DNA of 64,000 bases from the NCBI GenBank assembly GCA_965223435.1, contig CBDCWQ010000021.1, positions 1,178,001-1,242,000 on the forward strand, given 5' to 3'. Positions 63,599 to 64,000 of this stretch are shown here, piece by piece. The translations under genes and the position numbers were made by a program. Origin of the DNA: CBDCWQ01 sp965223435 (lineage in GTDB: Bacteria; Myxococcota; Kuafuiibacteriia; Kuafuiibacteriales; Kuafuiibacteriaceae). How positions within the stretch are numbered: the first letter of the stretch is position 1; each line of letters begins with the position of its first letter. The notes below the pieces were generated by a model. The model did not search any database. It was not told where the DNA came from and saw only the letters and a list, made by a program, of their open reading frames with translations.

Positions 63599-63629
63599 CG
63601 AAACCGGGGCTAGACCACCGAGTTTACCT

Positions 63630-64000
63630 CTAGGGCCGGAGTAGGCCGCCCATGCCGTGAGCCGCCGCGATGTACGCCATTTCCTGGCGGTTCGTGGGCC
63701 CTCGTTGACCGATCGCTGCCGGATCAGTCAGTCCATTCTTCTCATCCAGTCCCCGTTGGGCCATGCCGCGGCGCACCAGTTGGCGATCCTTTGGAGCAAG
63801 GCCTGACTGACGCCCACCGACTTGAGTCTCGGGAGAAGTCGGTAGTAGGCGTCTGCATGATTGTAGCTTGGTTGATCAAACAAGTCCCCACTTCCCGTCC
63901 AATCTGCGGGTCGATGGTCGGCGCCCTCCAGTTTCCACCAGCGTCCACTTGAGTCGCCGGGGGCGCGTCGGGGCCATTGGGTGAGATCGTACTCTGGTTT
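63630..64000 (-). pseudogene. Partial gene at the window edge, possibly frameshifted
   Basis: A minus-strand frame enters from the edge and ends at 63728; it includes SGDLFDQPSYNHADAYYRLLPRL. A second frame ending at 63630 gives APKDRQLVRRGMAQRGL and GQRGPTNRQEMAYIAAAHGM. Both look coding and together would make one C-terminal region, joined near 63790-63830 by a single-base shift. The product is not recognised. Alternatively only one frame is real. Confidence 0.4.

Overview
This 64 kb window is a GC-rich bacterial chromosome segment from a gram-negative organism. The lineage looks deltaproteobacterial (Myxococcota- or Bradymonadota-like). That is an inference from gene content: lipoproteins with a zinc-peptidase domain and calcium-binding repeats, a giant SpvB/RHS protein, a PEGA-type protein, a lysine-rich H1-like protein, SurA-type chaperones and outer-membrane sugar genes. 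No rRNA, tRNA or CRISPR array was seen.

Layout. (1) 0.1-6.0 kb, minus strand: a compact molybdenum-cofactor operon, moaA, a moaC-moaB fusion, a MOT1-type molybdate transporter, moeA, moaD, moaE, mobA. (2) 6.1-21.0 kb, plus strand: a respiratory cluster with a GltD-like flavoprotein with ferredoxin domains, a Rieske protein, cytochrome b split into two proteins, a nine-heme cytochrome c, a NapA-like molybdenum reductase, NapG, NapH, two further membrane proteins (one with Fe-S motifs), NapF and a frameshifted HEAT-repeat protein. (3) 21.0-26.9 kb: nucleotide-sugar and glycosyltransferase genes ending in UDP-glucose dehydrogenase. (4) 26.9-40.5 kb: an accessory region with repeats, an M64-like peptidase, a 2070-residue SpvB/RHS protein, a collapsed second copy of that peptidase-RHS locus, a nucleotidyltransferase-type gene pair and a beta-helix polysaccharidase. 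(5) 40.5-48.7 kb: a metallophosphatase-CHAD fusion, rlmH, comF, the H1-like gene with its own promoter and terminator, then an NFACT-DedA-transglutaminase operon. (6) 49.0-64.0 kb: a trypsin-like lipoprotein lacking catalytic residues, two parvulin-type chaperones, a HisN-type phosphatase, a glycosyltransferase, a degenerate kinase-like anchored protein, a PEGA protein, an antiporter, a NUDIX/metallo-beta-lactamase fusion, a GNAT protein and an epimerase.

How it fits together. Regions 1 and 2 are divergent and look like one functional unit: molybdate import and cofactor synthesis feeding a NapA-type reductase. The recognisable NapB, NapC and NapD are absent. The genes in their place suggest that quinol electrons pass through a Rieske/cytochrome b complex and a nine-heme cytochrome, with NapGH and extra Fe-S proteins as a second input. 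This is the strongest candidate for an undescribed system in the window. The second interesting area is 26.9-38.3 kb, where two kinds of short repeat and a decayed locus duplication record repeated rearrangement.
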